Part shown: positions 1-12,300 of the stretch, piece by piece
Layout of the letters: each line of letters starts with the position of its first letter
How positions within the stretch are numbered: position 1 is the stretch's first letter
Position numbers and translations under genes: made by a program
Notes under the pieces: model-generated
What the model saw: the letters and a program-made list of their open reading frames with translations, nothing else
Databases searched by the model: none
What the model was told of the DNA's origin: nothing
Assembly (NCBI GenBank): GCA_905215145.1
Contig: CAJMOW010000005.1
Span: 1 to 43,579 of the forward strand
Origin: an uncultured bacterium
Lineage (GTDB): Bacteria; Bacillota_I; Bacilli_A; RF39; UBA660
Length of the DNA: 43,579 bases
Direction of reading: 5' to 3'

Positions 1-1482
1 ATCAAAATTAATATTCTTGAACTCAGTGAATTTATCTGGATCTATCCTTCTCTTCATCTTCAACAAGTATTCATATTCTTCTAGGAATCTAAATTCTCTA
101 AAGTTCTTAGCAGGGAATATGTCTTCGATGCTACCATTATTAGCAAATCTATCTTTAATTTCTTGAATCCACTCACCTCTCTTGGCAAACATTCCAGGAT
201 TGTCAACAGACACTCTAGCATATAATCCCTTCAGTCCGTCATTATTTAAATAGTTTCTAATATTAGGACCTTCTTCTAATGACCTAATTACTGAGTTAAC
301 AGATGCTGTTTCGTGATATTCATCAAATACGTTAACCTTCATCAAGTCATTGACCGTTTGCACTGTAGGTGTAGTCATTAGATTCTTTGCTATATCATTA
401 AAACTGAATCCTAACATAATCATATGTAGATACATACCAGCTAGATTAGGACCAGCATTAATTTTAGATAGAATCAACTCCTTGGCATTATCGGTTGCAG
501 CAGATAGTAAAGCTGAGATAACCAATGATTGGTCAGGTTGTACTCCTAATTGCTCTTGAATAACTCTAGAAACATCTTCCTGAGTTAATTGTTGCTCAGT
601 AGCAGTCCTAATTAGGTTCTCCCAATAATTCTTCTCTGGAGCTAAATCAGTAAAGTTAATGTTGGCCATTATGTTTCTGAGGGTATCTACAGTAATTATT
701 TTGCCATCCTCTGACACCTTGCTCTGAATACCTTTATAAACATTAGAGAAGAACATGTTGTTCATCCACTTAGAATCTCCACTTCTAATGCCTTCATTAA
801 AATAATAACAGTTAGCAAAGAATACTTTCTCACCAACAGCTGCAATACCAATTACCTGTTTGCCATCCATATTCTGCATCTGCATTACCCATTTAGCAGA
901 AGGAGACATAAGAGTAATTTTGTTAGCTTCCTTACCAGAAGTAGAATTCTCAGCAGCAGCTTGAGGATCTCCCATTTCAATTGGAGAATATGCTTGAGTC
1001 ATATTCTTTAGGTCTTGGATAATGTTACTAATACTAGCCGATACAGAGTTTCTAAATGCAGGCAAAGTATTAATAGCTCTTATCTTCTGACGACCATTCT
1101 TTACTCTTCTACCGTTCTCATCACGTTCTTCAGTCATGTACATAGAATGGTTATTTATTCTGCTTAGAATAAAATCAGCATTCTTAGTGTCCGACCCAGT
1201 ATAACTTACTAAGTTAGTATCATCAATTACAGTAAGTAACTCAGCTATGATCGGTAGAGATTCTGGGTTATAGAAATTCTCCTCATTAAGCATTTCCACG
1301 TAATTAGTAATATCTACAGCTCCAGGAGCATGACTATATGCATATAGTTTACCATTAGGAGTAGGTAGTCTTTCAGACATTCTAAGAGCTTCTATAGAAT
1401 TGAAATTGAAGTATGGAGACCATCCTATATAATTACCATTAGTATCAAAGTCATAACCCATTACGTAGGCTTTATCAATATC
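1..1482 (-). CDS. Virion RNA polymerase, exon 2 (3' part, runs off the window)
   Basis: This is the continuation of the polymerase gene after the group I intron: 494 codons open without a stop to the left edge, so the C terminus is missing. It begins D-I-D-K-A-Y-V-M-G. Joined to the end of exon 1 (…GSDY) this makes the sequence SDYDIDK, the DxDxD active-site motif that holds the catalytic magnesium in two-barrel RNA polymerases. A second acidic stretch, YDFDTNGNY, follows about ten residues later. The frame is exact: the intron ends with G at 1483 and the exon starts with GAT at 1482-1480. The rest is a hydrophilic, mostly helical sequence without a domain I can name. No start codon belongs here, so an ORF caller would miss this piece or call it a separate gene. 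The identity rests on the junction motif. Confidence 0.88.
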
Positions 1483-2556
1483 CGTTTAACCTCATACCTT
1501 TCAATATGAGACTGACTATATCATCACTCTATCTCTAGAGTGTCTCGCACTTCGGAACCAGCTTTCTGCTGTGCTATAAATTCTTCTTTAGTAAAGTTAT
1601 CTCTAATTTTATAGAGTAATGATGGAACCTGTTCTATATATGGACGTATAATTTGTATGAACGCTGCACAATCAGATTCAGTGGAACTAGCAATAGAATA
1701 AGTTCCCTTTCCTTCTTTAAAAGGTCTAAATTGCACATCCCAAACTTCTTTGAAATAATCAATTACTACTTGAGCTGTATCTAAATCAACACACGTAGCT
1801 ATTTTGATTGTATGTTGTATTGAGCTACGCTGTTTTGAAGTGTTTACGTTTATACAACCATCATCCATATACCATATAGCTAACCCGATAGGGGTAAGCC
1901 AATTCAATAATCTTCTAGTAATATGTTTCTTAGGAGTATAGACTGTTCTCCTTAAGGCTTTTATAGTTGGGTTAAGTGACATCTGAGAGTATAAAACTTT
2001 GTTTCCTTTATTATATCCACATGTTGATATATACTCCTTAACACCATTGTTCTTAAACCCAAACTTGTTTAATAAGTCTATCTTCCATTCTAGAAACTCT
2101 CTTTGAGCTTCAGAATGACTTAGCTTGAATACATAATTACTAGATATTGTTCCATCTCCTAAAAGAAGGCCTATAAGTAGGCTCTTTTGTTCTTTACTAA
2201 GTTTCTTTGTTATTCTTCTAGCCATTTACCTAATATTTTGAGTTAAACATTAGATAAAAGTTCCTACTCCCTTACGGGATAGTCGATGAACTTTCATCCT
2301 TATAAACACAAAGATATTAAAACTTTTGTCAATTAACTAGTCTTATTATCCAAATATTTATCTAGGATGCTTAGCTGCGGATTGTCCAATCTTAACCTTT
2401 TTTACTTTACCAACAATAGTTAATTGCTGCCACTAGATGTATTACTACTCTAGTTTAGTAGGTTAAGCTCTAAGGAGTTCCCCGTCAATTCACGAGATTT
2501 ATTATAGTGACTACAATATTAATATGTCACCTAACTAAACAGTTAAAATTAGGTCA
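1483..2556 (-). ncRNA. Group I self-splicing intron in the RNA polymerase gene
   Basis: The intron is 1074 nt. Three core elements are visible on the minus strand: a P4-P6 type element GGACAATCCGCAGCTAAGC (2369-2387), the 5' strand of P7 within GTTCATCGACTATCCC (2276-2291) and its 3' partner GATGATATAGTC (1514-1525). The 5' splice site follows from P1: exon AGTGACTAT pairs with the internal guide GTAGTCACT a few tens of bases downstream, leaving the diagnostic U·G pair at the cut. The last intron base is G, as required. The endonuclease gene lies between the two P7 strands, that is, in the P8 region. Nucleotides 2226-2556 hold no gene, only this RNA core. The first three intron bases are TGA, so unspliced mRNA stops at once. 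Confidence 0.9.
1524..2225 (-). CDS. LAGLIDADG homing endonuclease (intron-encoded)
   Basis: A 233-aa protein with two LAGLIDADG-type helices: LLIGLLLGDG at residues 16-25 and LTPIGLAIWYMDDG at 110-123. The acidic residues D24 and D121/D122 are the expected metal-binding positions. This two-motif, single-chain layout fits the LAGLIDADG family of group I intron endonucleases, which cut an intronless copy of the target gene so that the intron is copied in by repair. It starts with ATG in the intron's P8 region. Its TGA stop overlaps the 3' strand of P7, so the reading frame and ribozyme share bases. Some proteins of this family also help splicing (maturases); nothing in the sequence decides that. 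The cognate target is expected to be the polymerase active-site codons flanking the intron. Confidence 0.9.
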   Translation of the reverse strand: MARRITKKLSKEQKSLLIGLLLGDGTISSNYVFKLSHSEAQREFLEWKIDLLNKFGFKNNGVKEYISTCGYNKGNKVLYSQMSLNPTIKALRRTVYTPKKHITRRLLNWLTPIGLAIWYMDDGCINVNTSKQRSSIQHTIKIATCVDLDTAQVVIDYFKEVWDVQFRPFKEGKGTYSIASSTESDCAAFIQIIRPYIEQVPSLLYKIRDNFTKEEFIAQQKAGSEVRDTLEIE

Positions 2557-5500
2557 ATAGTCACTTCCCTGTAGCCAAGTTTGCCAGTGAGATACATGTA
2601 CCACATTCTTATCAGAATCATTAAATGCTACTGCTTTCATCTTCATAAATGATTGCATAGTCTGTGCCGGAATACGAGCTACAGTAAATTCAAGAGATTT
2701 CTGGAATGATACAAACTTCTTCTTAGCAGCAGTAATCTTTCTAGATTTCTCTAAAGCCTCTAGTTCATAAGCTATTTTAGATACGCTAAAATCATCTTTA
2801 ACTAATGCTTTAGTATATGTGTCATATAATCCTTTCAATAACCTGTCACTTCTGTCCTTACCCTGTTCTATAACTCCTTGTAATGTTGCCTTGTCTTTAA
2901 TATATTGACTAATTTTAATGGAATCAAAATCGTCAGTTTTATAAATATCCATTACATTATCGGGAGTACTAACAACTAAAACTTCTTCAACAGAATTACC
3001 ATCAATCGCATTATAGGATGTTACTAACTCATGATAATTACCTTCAGCATCGTAATATCCACTTTCATATAATTTATTGCCATCTTTATCTATTCTAAAG
3101 ATACTATCTCCAACTCTCATGAAGTCATCGTCAGTAAGAGTTTTATTAACTGATAGCTTATCTATGATAGTAGTAGATGTATTAAATGCAATATATACGT
3201 GTTTACCACTTCCTCTAGTAAATGCTATATCAAATAATTTAGTTTTAGGAGTATGATATTTATCATACTTATTAACAAAGAATTGGTATCCTTGTGTAAG
3301 TACATCATTAATACTATCATTAGGACCTAAATTAAATTGATTAACATATAACTTACTAATTACTAATTCAGCAGGATTATTAACTAGATTTTGAATTGGA
3401 ATAGCTATATTACCATTAGGCAGTTCCATTAAGTATCTACCTTCCGGAACGTATTTCTTGCTAAATGCTACTGGATCTTGATTATATTCCAATAACATAT
3501 CTTCAGTAGCAGTCATATACCCTTTATCTAGTAACATGAATGTATTCTGAACATCAGCCTGTAATTTAGCTCCTATTTCTTTAGGAAGCTTCTTATACTT
3601 CTTACGTTCAGTAAACGATGCTTGTATTGCTGGCATATCGAATATACTATGTCTCTTGCCAGTTGCATCATCCCAGTATATTTCGGCAGGTTTCAAGTCT
3701 GTAGGTCTAGTAATGTCAGTATAGAATGTGGAGAAATTCTTCTTGACGAAATTATAAGAATCATAATCGTTTACATATACTAACATATACTCTCCTTCGA
3801 GTTTCCATCCATTATCTTCCAAGAACTGAGGTACAGTTAATGCTATATCTCTATTTAGTCTCTCTAACTTAGACAGTGCCTTATTAAGGTTATCTTGAGC
3901 CTTAGATAGTTCAACCCCTTCACCATCTCCTCTATTAGCTTGATCTACTAGTCTAGTATACTTGCCAACTTCTAATTCGGCAAACTTTTTATTTCTAGTA
4001 GCGTCACTATTAATCTTGGCAACTACACTAGCCACTTCTTGGATAGGTATTTTAATTCTATCTCCAGGTAGTAATCTATCAATAGAATTAGCTGGTTTAG
4101 ATTCAATTTTAGCCTGCTCTCTTTGTAAGTATTCATCTACTGATATTCCTTCATCAGCTGCAATTCGATATAAATCGTCATATCTATAATTCTGCCCTCC
4201 AATTCTATGTACCTGTATGATATTATATCCAGGAGCCATAACAGCACCCATACCTGGGAACTTTCTTTTAATAGCAGTCTTATTGATGTTGGACGTAAAT
4301 GTAGATAAAGCCTTAGCAAATATAGAAGGATCACTATAAGGAATCTTATAAGCGTCAGCTCCATGTGAAGTTCTACGTTTCCTATCTAAAGCAAACTCCT
4401 CCTTAGCTTTCTGAATGATAGTTTTGGCAGTTCCTAATTCATCGCTGTTCTTATTTAATTCCTTAATAATAGCTTTACCAAATATCTCATACAAGTCTGA
4501 TTTGACATCAGGATTATCAGTAGGTTTTATTCCAGTAAGAACATATACAGCTTCTTTAATATTACCTATAGAAGCTAATGCAACTTTACCTAAGCTTTTA
4601 TATGCATTCTTAGCCATATCATGAGTAAATCCCATAGATTCAAGAGCTGAAATTACCTGAGAGAACTCGGTCATTGTTGACTGATGTTCTGGGTCGGTAA
4701 CTACGTGGTCAGCATCCATCTGCATACCTAAGCCATCAGTATTAAAGTGCATTGTCATTAATGGAGAATCATCATACCAAGAGCTATCTGGATTTATATT
4801 TTGAGCTCCCACTTTAATTGCAGACTTATTAACTAAGTAAGCAATCATTTTATATTTGAGTGGCTGGTTGGTATTGCGTTGAGTAGGTATGTCTCCATTG
4901 GCTTTATACTGTCCTATATTATTAACATAAGTAGCAGTTACGGCTAATGAAGCATCGCTATATGCAAGTTCTCCATCTCTAAGTGATTCACTATAAACTC
5001 CTCCTAAAGCAGCATGTAATTCAAATAAAGAATTAATTGGAACGTTAGTATCAATTAATACATTAGCGGCACCTACTGCTTGTATTGGATTTCCATTTAC
5101 ATCTACCAACTGCTTACTAATATTATACAGTCCATTTCCTACTTTGTCTAGTCCTAGTATCTCATAATGATTGTTACCGTCTCTGTAAAATATTCTATCA
5201 CCTCCAGTGACATCTCTTAGAGTCATTGGCTGACCAAATAAATTTACAGTAAGGTCTACATTAGCAGGAACATCCCAATCAGCTGTTGATTCACTCCATT
5301 TAAAATCAGACATCTTCTTGAATAAATTATATAATTTAATGTCTGATGTTAATGATTGACGAAGCCTTTCATTGTAAGCAGAGAAGGTAGCAAACTTTAA
5401 TAAAGCTGCTGTACCATATCTTCCATTATAATCATGTCCAATAGGTTTCTTATCTTCTCCTACAGATGAATCTTGTAATGATAAGTTCTCCAAATAAGAC

Positions 5501-8500
5501 ATAATAGGATTACACCATGCAGAACCGTCATGTGCATCCACTTCTGCAATTTCACCTTTAAAGTTATATACAGGAGCTCCGACATCACTCATTACAGCTA
5601 TTCTATACCAGGGTGGTACTCCAGTCAAACTATTCTGATGTAGATACTGTAATGTAGCTGGTACAATCACATTACGTTTTAACTCAGCAAGTTCTCTAGA
5701 AGAGTGTTCCATTTCTATTCCGTTAAATGAGTCAGGATCTAAACTACCATATTTAGCTTTATTTGGATGTGCAATGCTACTACCAGTAGTTACTAGTCTA
5801 AGGTTCTCTGATGTTAAGAAATCAGCTACAAAGTACCTTTCAATTAGAGGATTTAGAGTAATTTCTACATCATCTCTTAACCAATTACTATCTAAATCAG
5901 ATAGTCTAGTAATATTAGTATTACCCTGTTTAGCTAATATAAGTTCTTGAGTATTCTCATTTACCCATAGTCTTTTATCAGCTCCTAATAACTTATCCGC
6001 AGCCTTTCTAAGAACTGTATTACTACGTCCGTTGGCATATACTAAAGGGAATGACATATTATTGTCAATCATGTCCTTAACAAACTTCTTACGTTCTCTA
6101 AGCATAGCTTTGTTAAACACATCCTCTTTAGCATACATTTCTGTAGCAAGGAAGTTTAAAAGTTTATTAGGAATCAGGCCTTTCTTAGTTTTGCCATTGA
6201 GTTCAAATGACCCTCCTGTATTAGTGTGAACGTTATCAATATTAGGGATTCCAGCAGCATAAGACATATTAGTGTACTCACCTGATGTAGTAACTGCTAA
6301 TAAATTAGTAAAGTCTTGGTAGTCAAGTACATCTACCAATGAAACTGGCTCTTTAATATCAAGAGAGTCTAAAGCACCTACTATACTACTAGCATCCATA
6401 AAATCACCAGCTGCTTGTGCTGCATCTAATGCTTGTAACAGTCTGTTTCTTTCTGAATCTAGAGATTCATTATGTTTAGCTATTTTAGCATTCTCAGCAT
6501 CTACTTTACTCTGTTTAGATAGTATTCTGTTTGCAGCCTCAGGATTAATAGCCTGCAATCTTTGTAAGTATGTCTCTAAAGATTGTCTGTATACTTCTTT
6601 ATAGTCACCCAATACATTATTGAATACTTCCTTATAGTAAGTTCCTACAGTTCCTTTGATAGCACTAATAATGTCTTTAGTAGGTGAAGTAAGTAAATTA
6701 ATAAGTAATGGCTTACCATTCTCATCAAGTACATCTATCTTATCTACACCAAGCTTCCACATTACAAATGTTCCCTTATCGGAATATACAGTAGGTTGTA
6801 CATTGATAGTTACAGGTGCATTGCCATTCTTTGGTCTTAATAAGTTTCCATAGAAGTCATATACTAACGAAGAATATCCTATTTCTGCAACCGAGAACTT
6901 AGTAGCACTCTTCTTTATTCCATTTCTACTAACTACATCAGTTTTTATGGAAGTTCCCATTAGCATATTAGGATTTCGTCCAAATAGCGTATTCTTTAAA
7001 GCAGAACTAGGATTATCAAGTATATACTTTTTAACGTAGCTCCTAGTCAGTCCAGCTAAGTTAGCAATCCTGCTGTTAGGTATATTATTACCTTCAGCAT
7101 TCTTAATAACTGACTTATATATTTCTCCAGTTACTACCTGTTCAGCTGCTACAATATCATTAAGTATATTAATTAAATTAGGTCTAATAGCCTTTAATGA
7201 GTTTGAGGCTTTATCGTAGTAGAACCTTTCATTATTATCTCCTAACTTCTCATTGTAATAGTTCAGAGTTTCTATATACGAACGTAATGATAAATTCTCA
7301 GGATTATTATTTTCATATCCATCATATACTGTATTAACAAATGCAGAACTGCTTGCAACAGCTACTAATTTATCAAGATAATCAAGATTATTAGCTTCAT
7401 TTACATTTCTAAATGCAGCTAGTAAATCTACATTGCCTCTTAAGAATCCTGTATTAGCAAAGTCATCTATAAATTCTATTAAAGATACATATAATCTTTC
7501 TCCATCAGTAAGTACCTGTGGATTGTTCTCTTCATATATAGCTTTTAACTTAGTAAACGAAGGTTCTTCTAATATAGTATTTAGCCTTCCAAATTTAACG
7601 ATATCAGAGTTTGATAATTCAAGCTTTCTTTGTCCTTTACTACTAACTGCATTGCTGTTATAAATTACAGTAACCTTTTCTCCTTTATATGGTAAAGTAA
7701 AAGAGACGTCGCCAGTAGTAGCGTTACTAACAGATATTCCCCACCTATTTAATAGGCCAGTTCTATCTGCCATAAGTTCGTTAGCAATATCAATATCATT
7801 CTCTCTCTGTATTTTACGTCTATTTACATTAGATTGCTTAATTTCAGAACTATCCAAATCTCTAGTATCACTATTAAGAGCATATTCTACATATCTGGCA
7901 TTGTTAGTTCTATCTACAACTCCAGATATAGAATCTAACAAATCGTAAGTAGTGATAGCTTTAGAAGTAAGATAGTCTCTATTTGCAATATTATATAAAG
8001 AGTTGAATTTATCTTTGTTATAGAACTTATCATAGATAGATTTAAATACGTTAAGATCGTTTACTTGGAATACCTTAGACCTAGTATCACTATTTAATAT
8101 TTCCTTAAGAATTTCTCCTAAGTAATAATTAGGGGCGGAATGTAAATTTAAAACTAAATCCTGTAGTCTCTCCCCAAAGAACATAAAGTTGTATTCGTCT
8201 TTAATCTTGCTAAAAGAGTGAACGAATTGTTTTAAATTTAAATACTTGTCACCTATCTGCTCTCCAGTAACATGATTAATTACAGGAGTTTGTTCAATAA
8301 GTAATCTAGACACATTACCTATTTCAGATAATGCATCTACATTCTCATTAGTTCTCCATGTTTTAACCATATTAGAACCAGATCTAAATTGGTATTTATT
8401 AGTGCTCACAGGTAGTTCTATTCCTACATATCCCCTATTCCTAATTTCCATATTCTTTCCGAATAAGCTTTTAAGAATAGTATCGAAGTTACCGTTAGAT

Positions 8501-9330
8501 AGAACAGCCCATGCATTGAATCCATCCACTAACATCTGATTCTTATAGAATCCTTCTATGTTTCTCTTCTTAGATACGAATGCACTGTCTAACGCAGATT
8601 TAGATATGTTTTCAAATATACTAGAAGCGGCATCCAGAACCTTCTGCATATTCTCTACATTAGGAATTCCATCTAGGTAAATAGTATCTAGTATAGATGC
8701 ATCAGTTTCTATACCTTCTTCAGAATTAGCTAATTTAATATAGTCGACTAATTTCTTAAATAAGGTATTCTTGTATTTAGCAATATAAACATTTAAATCA
8801 TCATTGCTCTTAATAAGTCTACCGTCAGCAAAGTTAACTAATGATGCTTCTATAATATTATACCTAAACTGATTCAGCATATACTCCTTAACTACAGAAG
8901 CAGAACCGTAAATATCACTAATGGATGGAGTTGCAACTCTTCTCTCCAATGGTTCTTCAATTACTTGAATGTCCTCAGGTTCGTCTTTAATAACAAGACT
9001 CTTGTCAACTTCCTCTACTGTAGAGGTTTCCGGATTAATACTGAATTTGGAACTTAACGGTACAGCATATTCAGCTAATAATTGTTCCTTCTGTGCATCT
9101 GTTAATCTTCTGGATGTTTTAACAAAATCTTCTAGAACCTCAGAAAGCGAGACATATTCTGCCTCGCTCTCCAGGTTAAATAGTCCAGTATTCTTCAAAC
9201 TGTTGTAGAAGTCGTCTATGAAATTAGCAGTAGATATTACTGGTTCTTTCCTAAACTTCAATACTGTACTTCTTAGAGCAACCTCAGCATCAAGTCTGTG
9301 TTGCTCTATGTCAAAGTTAGTACATGCCAT
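2557..9330 (-). CDS. Virion DNA-dependent RNA polymerase, exon 1
   Basis: Exon 1 encodes 2258 residues of a single-chain, two-barrel RNA polymerase of the crassvirus virion type (the family of phi14:2 gp66, related to YonO and RNAi polymerases). Such enzymes are packaged in the capsid and enter the cell with the DNA to transcribe early genes. The end of the exon reads like the second double-psi beta-barrel of beta' subunits: VARIPAQTMQSF at about 2209-2220, then LQGSDY, completed by DIDK from exon 2. A candidate first barrel lies at about 1262-1325: DAHDGSAW with D1265/D1268, then lysines in GEDKKP and GRYGTAALLKF. The rest is hydrophilic with no other domain I recognise. It starts with ATG six bases after the 1771-aa gene. 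Read through without splicing, the ORF ends at 2554 with a TGA belonging to the intron. The mature protein exceeds 2750 residues. Confidence 0.9.
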
Positions 9331-9336
9331 TTCTTA

Positions 9337-12300
9337 TTAGATATTAAATTTACATCCTTGACTATCAATAATGTTCTTATTGGAAGCTAAAGAAGATATG
9401 TACTCTTGCACATCAATTAAATCATCATTGTCTAACTGCTCATCAGTCAATAATCCTTCAAAATGGCTGTCAACTAGTTTGGCTTTATCCAATATAGCCT
9501 GAGCCTGTTCTGGAGTTACTGATGATAGAGACATTAATGTGTTAATTAAGTCAGCAATTTCAGATTCCCTAAGATTATCAAAATCGTTAAGTGTATCTGC
9601 GAATATCTTTAACTTCTGTTCTCTAGTTGGATCAAATGGAATTTCATACATAGTTGTATCTGTAATTTCTACTTTACCATCGAGAATAGAACCTTTTATT
9701 GTTTGTCCTCCCTGCAAAGTTACTGTAAATTCCTCTAGATTACTACCATTATATTCAACATTCTGAATTGCAGAATTATCAATAGAACCATCTACTTTCT
9801 TAGGTAGTACAGAGGGACTCTTCTTATTTATTTCATCTAACAGGGTAGAATAACTATTTATAGTTAATAGTCCAGTGTCAAGAACTGTAGTATAAATACT
9901 TAATACAGTGTCATTATTCATCTTTAATTGTCTATTATTAACTGCATCAGAAAGCTTGACAGCTACTGAGCTACTATACTCTTTAATGATATCATTAATA
10001 GCAGCATCCCCTTCAGTCTCATATCTAGATTTAGCTCTGTCAGCTAAATCCTGTAAGGATTCATATCCACTTACATTAGACAGAGCTCCCATAGTTGACA
10101 AATTCATTCTGGAGTTAAATTCGTCTCTCTTAGCATGTAATATATCATCCTTAAATTCTACTTCTTTTAAACCAGTAGGGTCTATAGTAATTTCGAAATT
10201 AGGACTTTCTATAGCTACATCTATATGGAACTGATCTAAGTTATTTCTAGTGGGATAGAAATCTGAGGGTTGACTGTCATGAGAAGTCTGAAATCTTGGA
10301 GTATAGAATATTCCATCTATAAATGGAGCATATGTTGTAGTAGGAGCACCTTCCTTAATAGTTGGAGTGCCATGTAATATAACATTGAACATATTATTAA
10401 GTACAGAAAAAGCACTGGTCCTACCTGCATCTCTGACAGCTTCACCTATGCGAACATTAGTTGCTTCTAGTCTAGTTTCTATAGGTTTACCATCCGGTCC
10501 TTTTGCAGTAAATGAATAAGCATCACCTGCTTTATAACCTTTAGTGTACATCTTATAGATAGAGGATAGCAAACTAACAACTTTAAAAGATCCTCCCATA
10601 TTTCCTAAAGCTGAGGCTGCATGTTTGACAGTTCTTACTCCATCACTGAATTCTATCTCTCCATTATCAGATATAAGTTGCTCTAGGATATTATCCATAT
10701 TTCTTCCTTCTGTTCTAATTGTGAAATTAGTATCCTTAGGAAGTGAAATGTATTTACCTAAAACATCAAATATTTCATTTAATATAGTATATTGAGCCTT
10801 AGCAACTGCTGGATCTATATATACTCCATAAGTAAGTTTTCTAGATACTTTACTACCTGCATTGAATTCTTTCCATTCGTTCTCACTAAGATTTATAGGT
10901 CTAACTACCATACCTGGAGCATTAGCCTTAATAGCATCAGCATAAGTAAGTCTAAACATAAATCCATTATAAGTAGAAGGATTCCAAGGAACTCTTTTAG
11001 CCCCATTAACTACAGATTGGTCTAGCAGTCCATTGAACTTATCAACTTCAGTCTGTCCCCTTACTTCACTCAGATTATTAGTAGACATATATGTCTTATA
11101 AGCATCTAAGAAGTTGTTAAGTCCGGCTCGATAATTCCACAATGCTACTAACATTCTAGCCGCTGTAGTATTACTTCCATATGTACCTATATAGTCCTTA
11201 ACCTGCTGTATATCAAGTTTACTCTTGCCATCATCGTCAGTACTAGTTAAATCACTGAATGATAATGTAAAGTAGTCATTTATAAATGAACCATTAGGGG
11301 TAGCTACTATAGCTCTAATGATTGGCGGTACTCTATCTGCAACTTCTGCATTTGCCTCTTCATTAGAAAGACCCCTTGATTTAGCTTCATCAAATGCTCT
11401 TGCTCTCTTCTTCTGCATTTTGATATACATATCCGCTAGATTTGATTCAGTAACTTTCTCCCCGTCTATTTTGAGATGCTTATTAGTAGTTGCAAATACT
11501 ATACCTTTACCTCTAACTGATTTATCGATCATAGCTACACCACCCTGTCCAGTATATCCATACATAGGACTTATTAGAGCATTAGGAAAGGCTTCTTGTA
11601 GCTCATTAAGATTCCAAGTTTGACCTGGTACCTCTTTTAGTCTAGTTGCCCTAGAGAATGTAATGTCAGATTTATTGATTTTAAAGTATTTAGAAGATGT
11701 TGGATTAGAATTAGACCATTCTTGCATGTTCTTATACCACTTCCTATACTTAGATATAGCAGCATCTAACTTGTTACCATGAGCTTTATCCCATTTCTGC
11801 CAAGTGTCTGGATTAGTAAGTTTACCCATAGTAAACTGAATATCCTTACCTCCATCTATACTGACTCTGTAAACAATATTAAATGCAGTAGACTCTACTT
11901 TAGTCTTATCATAACCTTGTTTGTCTCTAGCTATATCTGTTCCAGTGGTACTAGTATCGTCTTTACGAACTTCAAGATAGAAACTTCCATTATTCCATAC
12001 ATCTAATCCTAACTTAGCTAAATATGCATTACCACTATCAGACAGTCTCTGTAAGAAATCTTCATCAAACTTCTCACCAAATGTTAGGTAGTTTCTAATA
12101 TCCACCAATAATGATTTAGGAGTAATCAATTGATTAGCAGTATAATGAATTCCATTTTTAGTAAAGACGTTTAAATCATCTATAATATCATCTTTAACTA
12201 CTCTATCAAATGTTCCGTCCTCATTCTCTAACATACCATATCTCATATACCATCCATAAGCCCTAATTCCAGACATAACACCCTCTATTTCTGAATCTAA

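Noticed and set aside
2309..2332. TATCTTTG in the polymerase intron as a Bacteroides promoter for the endonuclease
   Set aside because: The -7-like match is good, but the only TTG upstream is 13 bases away instead of about 20, and AT-rich intron sequence gives such matches by chance.
4705..4725. MQMDADH (residues 1536-1542) as the RNA polymerase active site
   Set aside because: It resembles an Asp-x-Asp motif, but the context of beta'-type barrels (VARIPAQTMQSF … GSDYDIDK) is found at the intron junction instead, which fits far better.
7433..7663. Short plus-strand open frames inside the giant genes (this and about 30 others)
   Set aside because: All lie fully within well-supported minus-strand coding sequence, with no recognisable domains.
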